A stretch of DNA of 64,000 nt, taken from the NCBI GenBank assembly GCA_036924855.1, contig JBAGRP010000001.1, forward strand, positions 5,084,001 to 5,148,000, in the 5' to 3' direction. The position numbers and the translations under genes were made by a program. The notes under the pieces were generated by a model that ran no database searches, had not been told where the DNA came from, and was given only the letters and a program-made list of their open reading frames with translations. Numbering within the stretch: the stretch's first letter is position 1; every line of letters begins with the position of its first letter. Of this stretch, positions 29,084 to 37,107 are shown in pieces. Source of the DNA: Nitrobacteraceae bacterium AZCC 2146 (lineage in GTDB: Bacteria > Pseudomonadota > Alphaproteobacteria > Rhizobiales > Xanthobacteraceae).

Positions 29084-30372
29084 TGAGCGTCGAAGTCACC
29101 AAGCTGCCTTCGGGCCTGACGGTCATCACCGATACCATGCCGCATCTGGAAACCGCCGCGCTGGGCGTTTGGACCGGTGTCGGCGGTCGCGACGAGAAGT
29201 CCAACGAGCACGGCATCTCGCATTTGCTGGAGCATATGGCGTTCAAGGGCACCAAGAAGCGCTCGTCGCGCGAGATCGTCGAGGAGATCGAGGCGGTCGG
29301 CGGCGATCTCAATGCCGGCACCTCCACCGAGACGACGGCTTACTACGCGCGCGTGATGAAGGCCGACGTGCCGCTGGCGCTCGACGTGCTCAGCGACATT
29401 CTCGCCAATCCCACTTTCGTGCCCGATGAACTGGAGCGCGAGAAGAGCGTGATCGTGCAGGAAATCGGCGCGGCCCAGGACACGCCCGACGACGTCGTGT
29501 TCGAGCATCTCAACGAACTCTGCTATCCCAACCAGCCGATGGGCCGCTCGCTGCTCGGCACTGCCAAGACCTTGAAGGAATTCAACCGCGACACGCTGCA
29601 GAACTACCTCGGCACGCACTATCGCGGGCCGGACATGGTCGTCGCCGCGGCCGGCGCAGTCAATCACCGCCAGGTCGTGGAAGAAGCCTCGGATCGCTTC
29701 TCGAGCTTCGCCGGCACCGCGGCGCCGAAGCCGCAGCCGGCGATGTTCGGCAAGGGCGGCTCCCGCGTCGTGCACCGCGACCTCGAACAGGCGCATCTGA
29801 CGCTGGCGCTGGAGGGGTTGCCGCAGTCGGACCTGTCGCTGTTCAGCCTGCAGGTGTTCACCAATATCCTCGGCGGCGGCATGTCGTCGCGGCTGTTCCA
29901 GGAGGTCCGCGAGCAGCGCGGCCTGTGCTACTCGATCTACACCTTCCACGCGCCCTATACCGACACCGGCTTCTTCGGGCTCTACACCGGCACCGATCCC
30001 GCCGACGCGCCGGAGATGATGGAAGTCATCGTCGACGTCATCAATGATTCCGTGGAGACGCTCACCGAAGGTGAAGTCAGCCGCGCCAAGGCGCAGATGA
30101 AGGCCGGCCTGCTGATGGCGCTGGAAAGCTGCAGCGCCCGCGCCGAGCAGTTGGCCCGGCACATGCTGGCCTATGGCCGCCCACTCACGGTGGAAGAGCT
30201 GGTGACCCGGATCGACGCCGTCAGCGTCGAGTCGGCCCGCAACGCCGCCCGCGGCCTGTTGTCGCGCAGCCGCCCGGCGGTGGTGGCGCTCGGCAGCGGC
30301 CGGGGGCTGGAAACCGCGGTGTCGTTTGCCGAAGGTTTGACCCGCGCCAAGGACAAAACGCTGCTACACTGA
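29083..30372 (+). CDS. M16 family zinc peptidase (processing-peptidase-like)
   Basis: A 429-residue inverzincin. The zinc motif HLLEH (His47, Glu50, His51 in HGISHLLEHMAFKGT) and the distal Glu in ELEREKSVIVQEIGAAQD are present, so it should be active. FGLYTGTDPADAPEMMEVI and RAKAQMKAGLLMALES are typical of the C-terminal half. It is the closest bacterial kind to the mitochondrial processing peptidase beta subunit; in rhizobial genomes it regularly follows thrC. Its TGATG overlap with thrC indicates one operon. The cellular substrate is unknown. Confidence 0.94.
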   Translation: MSVEVTKLPSGLTVITDTMPHLETAALGVWTGVGGRDEKSNEHGISHLLEHMAFKGTKKRSSREIVEEIEAVGGDLNAGTSTETTAYYARVMKADVPLALDVLSDILANPTFVPDELEREKSVIVQEIGAAQDTPDDVVFEHLNELCYPNQPMGRSLLGTAKTLKEFNRDTLQNYLGTHYRGPDMVVAAAGAVNHRQVVEEASDRFSSFAGTAAPKPQPAMFGKGGSRVVHRDLEQAHLTLALEGLPQSDLSLFSLQVFTNILGGGMSSRLFQEVREQRGLCYSIYTFHAPYTDTGFFGLYTGTDPADAPEMMEVIVDVINDSVETLTEGEVSRAKAQMKAGLLMALESCSARAEQLARHMLAYGRPLTVEELVTRIDAVSVESARNAARGLLSRSRPAVVALGSGRGLETAVSFAEGLTRAKDKTLLH

Positions 30373-30395
30373 CGATGGTTTCGGGGGAGCAGCAC

Positions 30396-30983
30396 ATGGC
30401 CCTGTTTCGTTTGCCATCGAGTGCGCCGGCGGCGCTGGCGCCGCGCGGTTACGGGTTGTTGCTGCGCGCGCCCCAGATGGTGGATTTCCCGCAATGGGCC
30501 GATCTGCGCGAGCACAGCCGCGCCTATCTGACGCCGTGGGAGCCGATCTGGCCGTCGGATGATCTGACCCGCGCCGGCTTCCGCCGCCGGTTGCGGCGCT
30601 ACGCCGAGGATGCCTCCGCCGACCGTGCCTATCCGTTTCTGGTGTTTCGCGAATCCGACGGCGTTCTGGTCGGCGGCATCACGCTGGCCAATGTCCGCCG
30701 CGGCATCGTCCAGGCCGGCACCATCGGCTACTGGGTCGGGCAACCCTATGCGCATCAGGGCGTCATGACCGCGGCTTTGCGGGTGCTGCTGCCGACGCTG
30801 TTCGGCGAACTCAACCTGCACCGCATCGAGGCCGCCTGCATCCCCACCAACACGCCGTCGGTACGGGTGCTGGAGAAATGCGGGTTCACCCGCGAGGGCC
30901 TGGCGCGGCGCTATCTCTGCATCAATGGCATCTGGCAGGACCATCTGCTGTACGGCATGCTGCATGAGGATTTTCGCGGCTAG
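30396..30983 (+). CDS. GNAT N-acetyltransferase (RimJ/RimL type)
   Basis: A 195-residue acetyl-CoA-dependent acetyltransferase. LRAPQMVDFPQWADLREHSRAYLTPWEP opens the RimJ/RimL fold, GTIGYWVGQPYAHQGVMTAALRVLL is the acetyl-CoA pyrophosphate loop region, and NTPSVRVLEKCGFTREGLARRYL ends the domain. The family acetylates ribosomal-protein N-termini or small molecules. The start at 30396 is 7 bases from GGGGGAG. It is the third gene after thrC and M16, 23 bases downstream. Confidence 0.9.
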   Translation: MALFRLPSSAPAALAPRGYGLLLRAPQMVDFPQWADLREHSRAYLTPWEPIWPSDDLTRAGFRRRLRRYAEDASADRAYPFLVFRESDGVLVGGITLANVRRGIVQAGTIGYWVGQPYAHQGVMTAALRVLLPTLFGELNLHRIEAACIPTNTPSVRVLEKCGFTREGLARRYLCINGIWQDHLLYGMLHEDFRG

Positions 30984-31049
30984 CCCCATGCTGCGATGCA
31001 GCTTCTCAATGCCTTTGGTTCGCCGCCATTGCGCTGTTATAAGGCGCCT

Positions 31050-31073
31050 GCGCGGCTTTGGGGAAAGCCGCGC
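31050..31073 (+). terminator. hairpin after the thrC-M16-GNAT operon
   Basis: GCGCGGCTTT (31050-31059), loop GGGG, AAAGCCGCGC (31064-31073): a 10-bp perfect stem, 67 bases after the GNAT stop and 31 bases before the lipoprotein start. No T tract follows, so it may act as a leader structure of the next gene instead. Confidence 0.45.
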
Positions 31074-31104
31074 AAACCACTGAGCTTTCGGGGATATCGA
31101 CACA

Positions 31105-31779
31105 ATGCGTAACATCCGTTTGATGCAGGTGAGCGGCCGCGCCGCCATGCTGCTGGTGCTGGCTGCGGCCGGCGTGACCTTGGCTGGATGCGGTGGCGGC
31201 AGCATGTTCGGCAGCGGCAGTTCGCTTGGCAACGCCAGTTCGGCGATCGGCGATCGCTTCAGCCAGATTTTCGGATCCAATTCGCAGGAGCCCGGTGTCG
31301 CGGCACCGCCAGCTCAGGATGGCGACCTGACCTGTCCGAGCGTAAGCATCCGGCCGGGCGCCTCGACCTACGCGGTCGGCGCACCCGGCAAACCGGCCAG
31401 TGGCAACGAGCTGCGCTATCAGGCCACCATTACCCGCACCGCGCGCGACTGCAATCTCAACGCTGGCCAGATCACGGTGCGGATCGGCATCCAGGGCCGC
31501 ATTATCGTCGGTCCGGCCGGCGCGCCGCCCTCCGTCGATGTGCCGCTGCGCGTCGCTGTGGTGCAGGAAGGCGTCAACCCGAAGACCATCGCCACCAAGG
31601 TGTTCCAGACCAATGTGCAGATCGGCTCGGAAACCAGCGTGCCATTCAGCCTGGTCGGCGAGGACCTCGTCTATCCCGCCCCCACTGCTGCCGCCGGCGA
31701 TTCCTACGTGTTCTACATCGGCTTCGACCCGCAGGCCCTGAAGCCCGAGCCGCGGGCGACGGGGCGGAAGAAGCGATAG
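31105..31779 (+). CDS. putative lipoprotein of unknown function
   Basis: A 224-residue protein. The N-terminus has Arg residues, a hydrophobic run (MLLVLAAAGVTLAGCGGG) and the lipobox LAGC, so the mature protein would start at a lipidated Cys near residue 29 and anchor in an outer or inner membrane leaflet. A Gly/Ser-rich linker follows, then a beta-rich domain with two Cys (LTCPSVSIRPGAS and RDCNLNAGQITVRIG). I do not recognise a catalytic domain; similar lipoproteins occur across Bradyrhizobium-type genomes. Confidence 0.75.
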   Translation: MRNIRLMQVSGRAAMLLVLAAAGVTLAGCGGGSMFGSGSSLGNASSAIGDRFSQIFGSNSQEPGVAAPPAQDGDLTCPSVSIRPGASTYAVGAPGKPASGNELRYQATITRTARDCNLNAGQITVRIGIQGRIIVGPAGAPPSVDVPLRVAVVQEGVNPKTIATKVFQTNVQIGSETSVPFSLVGEDLVYPAPTAAAGDSYVFYIGFDPQALKPEPRATGRKKR

Positions 31780-31822
31780 TTGATCCAGCTATCGAGTATG
31801 GGCGGTTAAACCCGATCTCGGT

Positions 31823-31950
31823 GTCGTCCCCGCGAAAGCGGGGATCCATAGCCTTCGACGGTTGCGTTTGGGCGATTGAGAAGTCGCATTGAAGGCTTCG
31901 CTTCAACTTGAACTGCACGGCGTATGGGTCCCGGCCTTCGCCGGGACGAC
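31823..31950. repeat. composite dispersed palindromic repeat (gtcgtcccygcgaa type)
   Basis: Outer ends GTCGTCCC (31823-31830) and GGGACGAC (31943-31950) are complementary. Each end also folds alone: CCCCGC-GAAA-GCGGGG (31829-31844) and CCCGGC-CTTC-GCCGGG (31930-31945). A third hairpin TTGAAG-GCTTCG-CTTCAA lies between. It sits between a lipoprotein gene and the convergent atp operon. Confidence 0.75.
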
Positions 31951-31985
31951 AGGCTGAGAGGCCTTCGCATCAGCTTCAAACACAA

Positions 31986-32018
31986 AAAAGCCGGCGCGAT
32001 GATCTCGCGCCGGCTTTT
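31986..32018 (-). terminator. bidirectional terminator, end of the atp F0 operon
   Basis: AAAAGCCGGCGCGA (31986-31999) pairs perfectly with TCGCGCCGGCTTTT (32005-32018). A-rich and T-rich flanks on both sides let it work in both directions: it ends the minus-strand atp operon 22 bases after atpF and can stop readthrough from the plus-strand lipoprotein gene. Confidence 0.88.
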
Positions 32019-32039
32019 GAATTTGAAACGCTTCGTTCG

Positions 32040-32528
32040 TCAGTTCAGCTTGGCGCGGACTTCGCCGATGCCCTGGTTGACGAGGTCGTCAGCCACAGAG
32101 CCCTTGACCGACTGCGACAGGATCGTGGTCGCGGCGGTGACGGCGGCATCGGCCGCGGCAGCGCGGACGTCGGCCAGAGCCTGGGCCTCGGCCTGTGCAA
32201 TCTTGCCTTCCGCGGTCTTGGTGCGGCGAGCGACAAAATCTTCCATCTTGGTCTTGGCCTCGGCGGCGATGCGCTCGGCCTCTTCCTTGGCGGAGGTGAT
32301 GATGTCCTGCGCTTCGCGTTCAGCCGACGCATGACGCGCCTTATAGTCCGCAAGCAGGGCCGCCGCCTCATCACGAAGACGACGGGCGTCGTCGAGTTCT
32401 TCCTTGATGCGATCGCGGCGGTGATCGAGCGCCTTCAGGATGGTGCGGTGAATGCCGAAATAGCCAAACACCGCCATCAGCAGGATGAAGGATACGGCGA
32501 CCCAGTCTTCAGCTTCAAAACCGAACAT
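32040..32528 (-). CDS. atpF: ATP synthase F0 subunit b
   Basis: A 162-residue peripheral-stalk subunit. One N-terminal membrane helix ([17 protein letters not shown]) is followed by a long charged coiled coil ([27 protein letters not shown] and onward). It lies 4 bases after the b' gene, as expected for alphaproteobacteria with separate b and b' subunits, and is the last gene of this F0 operon. Confidence 0.95.
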   Translation of the reverse strand: MFGFEAEDWVAVSFILLMAVFGYFGIHRTILKALDHRRDRIKEELDDARRLRDEAAALLADYKARHASAEREAQDIITSAKEEAERIAAEAKTKMEDFVARRTKTAEGKIAQAEAQALADVRAAAADAAVTAATTILSQSVKGSVADDLVNQGIGEVRAKLN

Positions 32529-32532
32529 CGCG

Positions 32533-33102
32533 TTATCCTTTCAACGAAGCGTCGAGCGCGGCGTTGACGACGCCTGCATTCGGGCTGGTGCCCGTCAGGC
32601 GTTCGACGATCGCCGCAGCGGTGTCCGCGGCGATGCTGCGGACGTTGCCCATGGCGGTTGCGCGGGTGCTGGCGATGGTTTTCTCGGCGGCGGTGAGCCG
32701 CGTCGCCAGATTCTCTTCCAGCTGCGCCTTGGCCTGCTCCTGCTGCGTGTTGAGCTTTTCGCGAACCTCGGTCGCCATCGCCTGCGCCTTGGCGCGGGCA
32801 TTGGCGAGTTCGGTTTCGTAAGCCTTCAGCGCAGCGTCGGAATCGGCCTTGAGACGGGCGGCTTCATTGAGGTCGGTATCGATGACCTGCTGCCGGTTCG
32901 CAAGAACGCCGCCGACGCGGGGCAGCGCCAGACGCGACACGATCAGATAGAGCAAGGCGAACGCGATCGCGAACGACACCAGCTGTGAAGCAAAGGTGTC
33001 CTTCTCGAACGGTGGAAACGAGGCCTTGTGTCCACCGTCCGCCGCGGTATGGGCGGCAGTACCGTGTTCCGTGCCTTTGGATTTGCCCTGACCTTCAGCC
33101 AC
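32533..33102 (-). CDS. atpF2: ATP synthase F0 subunit b'
   Basis: A 189-residue second stalk subunit. The N-terminus ([40 protein letters not shown]) precedes one membrane helix ([21 protein letters not shown]) and a long coiled coil. I start at GTG 33102, 6 bases after AAGGAG; the frame continues upstream to 33147 without a better start. It probably forms a b-b' heterodimer with atpF. Confidence 0.93.
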   Translation of the reverse strand: MAEGQGKSKGTEHGTAAHTAADGGHKASFPPFEKDTFASQLVSFAIAFALLYLIVSRLALPRVGGVLANRQQVIDTDLNEAARLKADSDAALKAYETELANARAKAQAMATEVREKLNTQQEQAKAQLEENLATRLTAAEKTIASTRATAMGNVRSIAADTAAAIVERLTGTSPNAGVVNAALDASLKG

Positions 33103-33165
33103 AGCAGTCTCCTTATCGATCGGAAGCGCCCCGGGATGGAGCGGCAACCGGATCAGTTGTCAGGC

Positions 33166-33393
33166 TTAGACGGCGAACAGCAGCAGCAGCGCGATCAGCA
33201 GCGAGAAGATGCCGAGCGCTTCCGTCACGGCGAAGCCGAAGATCAGGTTCGCGAACTGGCCCTGCGAAGCCGAGGGATTGCGCAGCGCGCCGCTGAGGAA
33301 CTGGCTGAAGATCATGCCGACGCCGATGCCGGCGCCGCCCATGCCGAGACAAGCAATGCCCGCGCCGATGTACTTTGCTGCGATTGGATCCAT
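33166..33393 (-). CDS. atpE: ATP synthase F0 subunit c
   Basis: A 75-residue two-helix hairpin of the c-ring. [31 protein letters not shown] is helix 1 plus the polar loop, and Glu58 in [10 protein letters not shown] is the proton-binding carboxylate. An AAGGAG-type site precedes the ATG. Small ORF of exactly the expected size. Confidence 0.97.
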   Translation of the reverse strand: MDPIAAKYIGAGIACLGMGGAGIGVGMIFSQFLSGALRNPSASQGQFANLIFGFAVTEALGIFSLLIALLLLFAV

Positions 33394-33451
33394 GGTAAAA
33401 CTCCTTCTTGGATAGGGATAAGAGAGGTGAGGGGTGAACTCCCCGGGACGG

Positions 33452-34201
33452 TTAGTGCCCCGGATGAAGCGCGTCGTTGAGATAGATGCAGGTCAGGATC
33501 GTGAACACGTAGGCCTGCAGGAAGGCGACCAGCAGTTCCAGCGCGGTCAGCGCCGTGGTCATTGCCAGCGGCAGCACCGAACCGGCGATGCCCAGCGCGC
33601 CCAAGGCGCTCAGCGAGGTCACGAAGCCGGCGAAAACCTTCAGCGTGATGTGGCCGGCCAGCATGTTGGCGAACAGACGTACCGAATGCGACACCGGGCG
33701 CGACAGGAACGAGATCACCTCGATCACCATGATCAGCGGCAGGATGTAGATCGGAATGCCGTGCGGCACGAACAGCTTGAAGAAGCCGAGGCCGTTCTTG
33801 TAGAGGCCGTAGAGAAACACCGTCAGGAACACCATCAGCGCCAGGGCGACGGTGATAATCAGATGGCTGGTGACGGTGAACGTATAGGGGATGATGCCGA
33901 TCAGGTTCGCGGTCAGGATGAACATGAACAGCGAGAACACGAAGGGGAAGAATCTCATGCCCTCTTCGCCGATGCTGCTGCGCATCGTGTTGGACACGAA
34001 TTCATAGGACAGTTCAGCGACCGACTGGAAACGGTCCGGGATCAGCCGGCGTCCGGCGCTGCCGCCGATCATCAGCACCGACACCAGCGCAACCGCGCCG
34101 AACATGTAGGCCGATGAATTGGTGAAGGCGATTTCCTGGTGGCCGATATGGCCCAGGCTGAAGATCTTGTGGATCTCAAATTGATGGATCGGATCGGCCA
34201 T
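33452..34201 (-). CDS. atpB: ATP synthase F0 subunit a
   Basis: A 249-residue membrane subunit with about six helices that forms the proton half-channels. The essential Arg lies in [25 protein letters not shown]. The N-terminus [32 protein letters not shown] is typical for the family. Followed 58 bases later by atpE and preceded by atpI. Confidence 0.97.
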   Translation of the reverse strand: MADPIHQFEIHKIFSLGHIGHQEIAFTNSSAYMFGAVALVSVLMIGGSAGRRLIPDRFQSVAELSYEFVSNTMRSSIGEEGMRFFPFVFSLFMFILTANLIGIIPYTFTVTSHLIITVALALMVFLTVFLYGLYKNGLGFFKLFVPHGIPIYILPLIMVIEVISFLSRPVSHSVRLFANMLAGHITLKVFAGFVTSLSALGALGIAGSVLPLAMTTALTALELLVAFLQAYVFTILTCIYLNDALHPGH

Positions 34202-34269
34202 CCACGTCGGTCTTTCATCTCTGCCGGAATGTCCGGCGATTTAAACGCTGCGCAGTCTGCGCGCGAAAT

Positions 34270-34641
34270 TCATGGCGTTCGTCCGACTCCGGCCGAGCGC
34301 ATCACGTTGATCACGCCGGCGACGAAGCCGAGCAGCATGAAAACGATCAGCCCCCAGGGCGACGTCGACAGCAAACGATCGAAGCCCCAGCCTAGAATCG
34401 TTCCGACGACAACACCCGCCACCAGTTCCGAAGAAAGGCGGAGACCCACGGCCATGGCCGAAGCCCTGGACTGCGCGTTTCCGCTTCCAGTTTCGGATTG
34501 GTCAGTCTGAGATTTGCGGTCATCCCGAATTTTGGACAACCGCTGATCCAGACTTCCGAGCCTTGCGGAAAGCGCAGCTTCGTCGGGAAGCGGTTTTCCA
34601 CTTCCGCTTTCGCCATCATTGTCCCGTGTGTTGTCGGCCAT
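34270..34641 (-). CDS. atpI: AtpI/AtpZ family protein
   Basis: A 123-residue protein. A charged N-terminal half (ARLGSLDQRLSKIRDDRK) is followed by two membrane helices (LSSELVAGVVVGTILGWGFDRL and GLIVFMLLGFVAGVINVM). AtpI helps c-ring assembly. First gene of the F0 operon, with a recognisable promoter about 70 bases upstream. Confidence 0.9.
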   Translation of the reverse strand: MADNTRDNDGESGSGKPLPDEAALSARLGSLDQRLSKIRDDRKSQTDQSETGSGNAQSRASAMAVGLRLSSELVAGVVVGTILGWGFDRLLSTSPWGLIVFMLLGFVAGVINVMRSAGVGRTP

Positions 34642-34710
34642 GCTCTCGACACTCGGAAAAACGCTGCAATCGCTGGAAATAACGCCCCGTCACCCTTAAA
34701 AGCCGGGCGG

Positions 34711-34739
34711 ACCATACTTAGCGCATCTTGCCAAGTCAA
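34711..34739 (-). promoter_or_regulatory. probable sigma-70 type promoter of the atp F0 operon
   Basis: On the minus strand TTGACT (34739-34734), a 17-base spacer and TATGGT (34716-34711) fit the housekeeping consensus. Initiation near 34704 would leave a leader of about 60 bases before atpI. No other promoter of equal quality is visible in this 274-base spacer. Confidence 0.5.
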
Positions 34740-34915
34740 GATTCGCTGATCGTCCGTTAGCACGTTGATTCACTTGATTTTATTGGCAAAAATCGAATCT
34801 CGCTGCGCGCGATCGCCGCAGCGCAATAGCGAGTTTTGAGATGATCTGCCTTGCACGGCGCAGGCCGCTCTGTTGAGGTGCCGCACTTCCCAAAACGCGC
34901 CCCGCCGGAGTGAGC

Positions 34916-35539
34916 ATGCCACAAGAGATCGACTATTATTTTTCGCTGACCTCGCCCTGGGCCTATATCGGCCACAAGGCCTTTCGCGATGTGGTAAGTG
35001 CTTACGATCTCAAGGTGAATCACAAGCCGGTGCTGCTGGGTGAGCTGTTTTCCGAAACCGGCGGGCTGCCGCTCGGCAGGCGTCATCCGGTGCGGCAACG
35101 TTACCGGATGGTCGAACTGCAGCGCTGGCGCGACAAGCGCGGCCTGAATTTCCACCTGCAGCCGAAGCACTGGCCGTTCAACGGCCTTCTTGCCGATGGC
35201 GTCGTCGTCGCCGCGGTGGAAGCCGGTTTTGATCCCGATGCGTTTCTGCGCAAGGCCTATCCCGGCGTCTGGGAAAACCAGCTCGATCTCGCCGATCCCG
35301 CGGTGCTCGCCAGCATGGCCGATGATTCGGGGCTGCCGGGTGCACAGCTGGTGGAGCGCGCGGCGTCCGATGCGATCGCCGCCGCCTATGAGCAGAACCG
35401 CCAGGACGCGCTGGCCGTCGGCGTGTTCGGCTCGCCCGCTTACGTGCTGGGCGGCGAGGTGTTCTGGGGCCAGGACCGGATCGAATTGCTGGCCGACGCG
35501 TTGAAATCGAAGCGGGCGCCCTACACATCTGAAGTCTAG
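34916..35539 (+). CDS. 2-hydroxychromene-2-carboxylate isomerase / DsbA-like protein
   Basis: A 207-residue thioredoxin-fold protein. The opening EIDYYFSLTSPWAYIGHKAF has Ser-Pro-Trp-Ala in place of CxxC, as in HCCA isomerases and kappa-class GST, so it should act with glutathione on an aromatic-ring intermediate and not as a disulfide oxidase. FGSPAYVLGGEVFWGQDRIELL is the family C-terminal signature with cis-Pro. ATG at 34916 has GGAG upstream; GTG at 34910 is an alternative. No ring-cleavage genes are near, so the substrate is open. Confidence 0.88.
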   Translation: MPQEIDYYFSLTSPWAYIGHKAFRDVVSAYDLKVNHKPVLLGELFSETGGLPLGRRHPVRQRYRMVELQRWRDKRGLNFHLQPKHWPFNGLLADGVVVAAVEAGFDPDAFLRKAYPGVWENQLDLADPAVLASMADDSGLPGAQLVERAASDAIAAAYEQNRQDALAVGVFGSPAYVLGGEVFWGQDRIELLADALKSKRAPYTSEV

Positions 35540-35590
35540 GCAAGACTGAAGTCTGGGCAAGACGGAATTCAAGACAGGCGGAGCATTGCC

Positions 35591-36094
35591 ATGAAAATTG
35601 CTGTCGCTCCTTTTGCCGCTTTATTCGCAAGCGTTGCGCTGGTGTCCGGTATCGGCAGCGCACATGCGCAGGCGCTGCCGGATATCGAGAACGGCCGCTA
35701 TACATTGTCCCCGACCCCCGACGGCGTGGTCCGGCTCGATACCCGTAACGGCACGGTTTCGACCTGTACCGACAAGGGTAACGGCTGGGCCTGCTATGTC
35801 ATGCCCGACGAGCGCGCCGCGTTTGATGCCGAAATTGGCCGGCTGCAGAAAGATAATGAAGTCCTGAAAGCGCAACTGGCGCAGCGTGAACCGCCCGTCG
35901 CCGGTAAAACCGACGAACCGCTGCCGAAACAGGATTCACTGAAGCCAAAGGTCGCCGAGGGCGAACGCAAGATCGAGATCCCGCTGCCGAGCGATCGCGA
36001 CATGGATCGCGTGATGTCCTTCGTCGAAAGCGCCTGGCGCCGCCTGGTCGAGATGGCCAACCGCATCCAGCGCGACGTCAGCGGGAAGATTTGA
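35591..36094 (+). CDS. secreted protein of unknown function with a short coiled coil
   Basis: A 167-residue protein. The signal peptide (IAVAPFAALFASVALVSGIGSAHAQ, cut after AHA) is followed by a small domain with YTLSPTPDGVVRLDTRNGTVSTC and GWACYVMPDERAAF (two Cys), then a heptad-rich helix (FDAEIGRLQKDNEVLKAQLAQ) and a Pro/Lys-rich tail. I recognise no family. It starts 51 bases after the isomerase gene. Confidence 0.75.
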   Translation: MKIAVAPFAALFASVALVSGIGSAHAQALPDIENGRYTLSPTPDGVVRLDTRNGTVSTCTDKGNGWACYVMPDERAAFDAEIGRLQKDNEVLKAQLAQREPPVAGKTDEPLPKQDSLKPKVAEGERKIEIPLPSDRDMDRVMSFVESAWRRLVEMANRIQRDVSGKI

Positions 36095-36332
36095 GAGCGG
36101 CGCCGGGCGGTTCGAACAAGCCCTGCCAATCCGCGCGAGGCTAGGCGCCGCCCGCGACTGAAAAGAAGCTTCAAGACCGACATCTCGCCGGCGTGATCCG
36201 AACAAGATTTCTTCAATTTTGCTTGATCGATTGAACGGGCCGTGCCGCTACGGCCGAACAGCCGGGTGCCGTGTCTTTCACCCTACCCCAGGAGCGAGCG
36301 CCCGGCTGTTTGTTCGGCCCGAAACCGATGCG
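36095..36332. other. spacer with no supported gene
   Basis: Open frames here on both strands have composition unlike their neighbours and no ribosome sites. An 86-codon plus-strand frame with a hydrophobic end is antisense to the charged small-protein frame at 36333-36537 and is probably its shadow. Confidence 0.4.
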
Positions 36333-36537
36333 CTACCTGTCTTGCAGACCGATGTCGCCGCCATCGCCATGAACGCGGTCGCGGTCGGCCTGATCGGTCT
36401 TGTCGGCATCCTCGGTGATGGCGTCCTGCTGTTCGCGCTCGCTGTCCTTGCGTGGCTTGGGACCTGGAATGTCCCTTGATGTTTTGGCGGCATGGCGTTC
36501 TCTCTTTCGCAGGGGAACGTCGATCCGCTGTTTTCAT
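36333..36537 (-). pseudogene. small charged protein, apparent frameshift
   Basis: The minus strand encodes a strongly hydrophilic tail (SRDIPGPKPRKDSEREQQDA, then ITEDADKTDQADRDRVHGDG and a stop at 36333) that looks like the disordered small proteins of Bradyrhizobium. Its own frame runs back to a stop with no ATG, GTG or TTG. A good ATG at 36537 opens a different frame (MKTADRRSPAKER) that would join it through a one- or two-base slip in the GAAAGAGAGAAC tract near 36500. Either the gene is frameshifted or it uses a non-standard start. Identification is from composition only. Confidence 0.35.
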
Positions 36538-36552
36538 CGCTGCGAGGCCTCC

Positions 36553-37026
36553 ATGACATCTGCCAAATCGATCTCGCTCACCCCGCCATCCCATGTCAGC
36601 GCCAGCAGCGTGGTGTCCTCGATGCTGACGGTGCAGACGTCCGGCACCGGCTTCATCGATCTTACCCGCGAAGTCGCGAAATTCATCGCCGAGGCCGGCG
36701 CATTTGAGGGGGTGCTGACGCTGTTCATCCGCCACACCTCGGCGTCGTTGACGATCCAGGAAAATGCCGATCCCTCGGTGCTGGTCGATCTGATGACGAT
36801 TCTCGATCGCCTGGCGCCGCAGGATTTCGGCTGGACCCACGACACCGAAGGCCCTGACGACATGCCGGCCCATGTTCGCACCATGCTGACCGCCAGTTCA
36901 CTGCAGGTGCCGGTGCTATCAGGCCAGCTCGCGCTCGGCACCTGGCAGGCGATCTACCTCATCGAACACCGAAGCCGCCCGCACCGGCGCGAGGTGGTGC
37001 TGCAGTTTCTGGGCGCGACTTCGTAG
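36553..37026 (+). CDS. YjbQ family protein (UPF0047)
   Basis: A 157-residue protein. FEGVLTLFIRHTSASLTIQENADPSVLVDLM is the complete YjbQ signature with conserved His and Glu/Asp, and HDTEGPDDMPAHVRTMLTASS and GTWQAIYLIEHRSRPHRREVVL complete the fold. The family is annotated as secondary thiamine-phosphate synthase from genetic evidence in E. coli; its true role is not settled. The start at 36553 follows GCGAGG. Confidence 0.92.
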   Translation: MTSAKSISLTPPSHVSASSVVSSMLTVQTSGTGFIDLTREVAKFIAEAGAFEGVLTLFIRHTSASLTIQENADPSVLVDLMTILDRLAPQDFGWTHDTEGPDDMPAHVRTMLTASSLQVPVLSGQLALGTWQAIYLIEHRSRPHRREVVLQFLGATS

Positions 37027-37040
37027 CGACCAAAATAAAA

Positions 37041-37066
37041 CCGGCCGTGGATTGCTCCGCGGCCGG
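37041..37066. terminator. shared terminator between yjbQ and the convergent transporter gene
   Basis: CCGGCCGTGG (37041-37050) pairs with CCGCGGCCGG (37057-37066) with one wobble. Flanking AAAA and CTTG extend the stem on each side. It lies 15 bases after the yjbQ stop and 42 bases past the transporter stop on the other strand. Confidence 0.7.
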
Positions 37067-37107
37067 CTTGTTCGTCGCTGCGGCGGCCAGCGCCGCCGGA
37101 TGCCAAC

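Noticed and set aside
36219..36479. Plus-strand 86-codon frame with a hydrophobic tail
   Set aside because: No ribosome site; it is antisense to the charged small-protein frame, whose acidic/basic codons read as hydrophobic residues on this strand.
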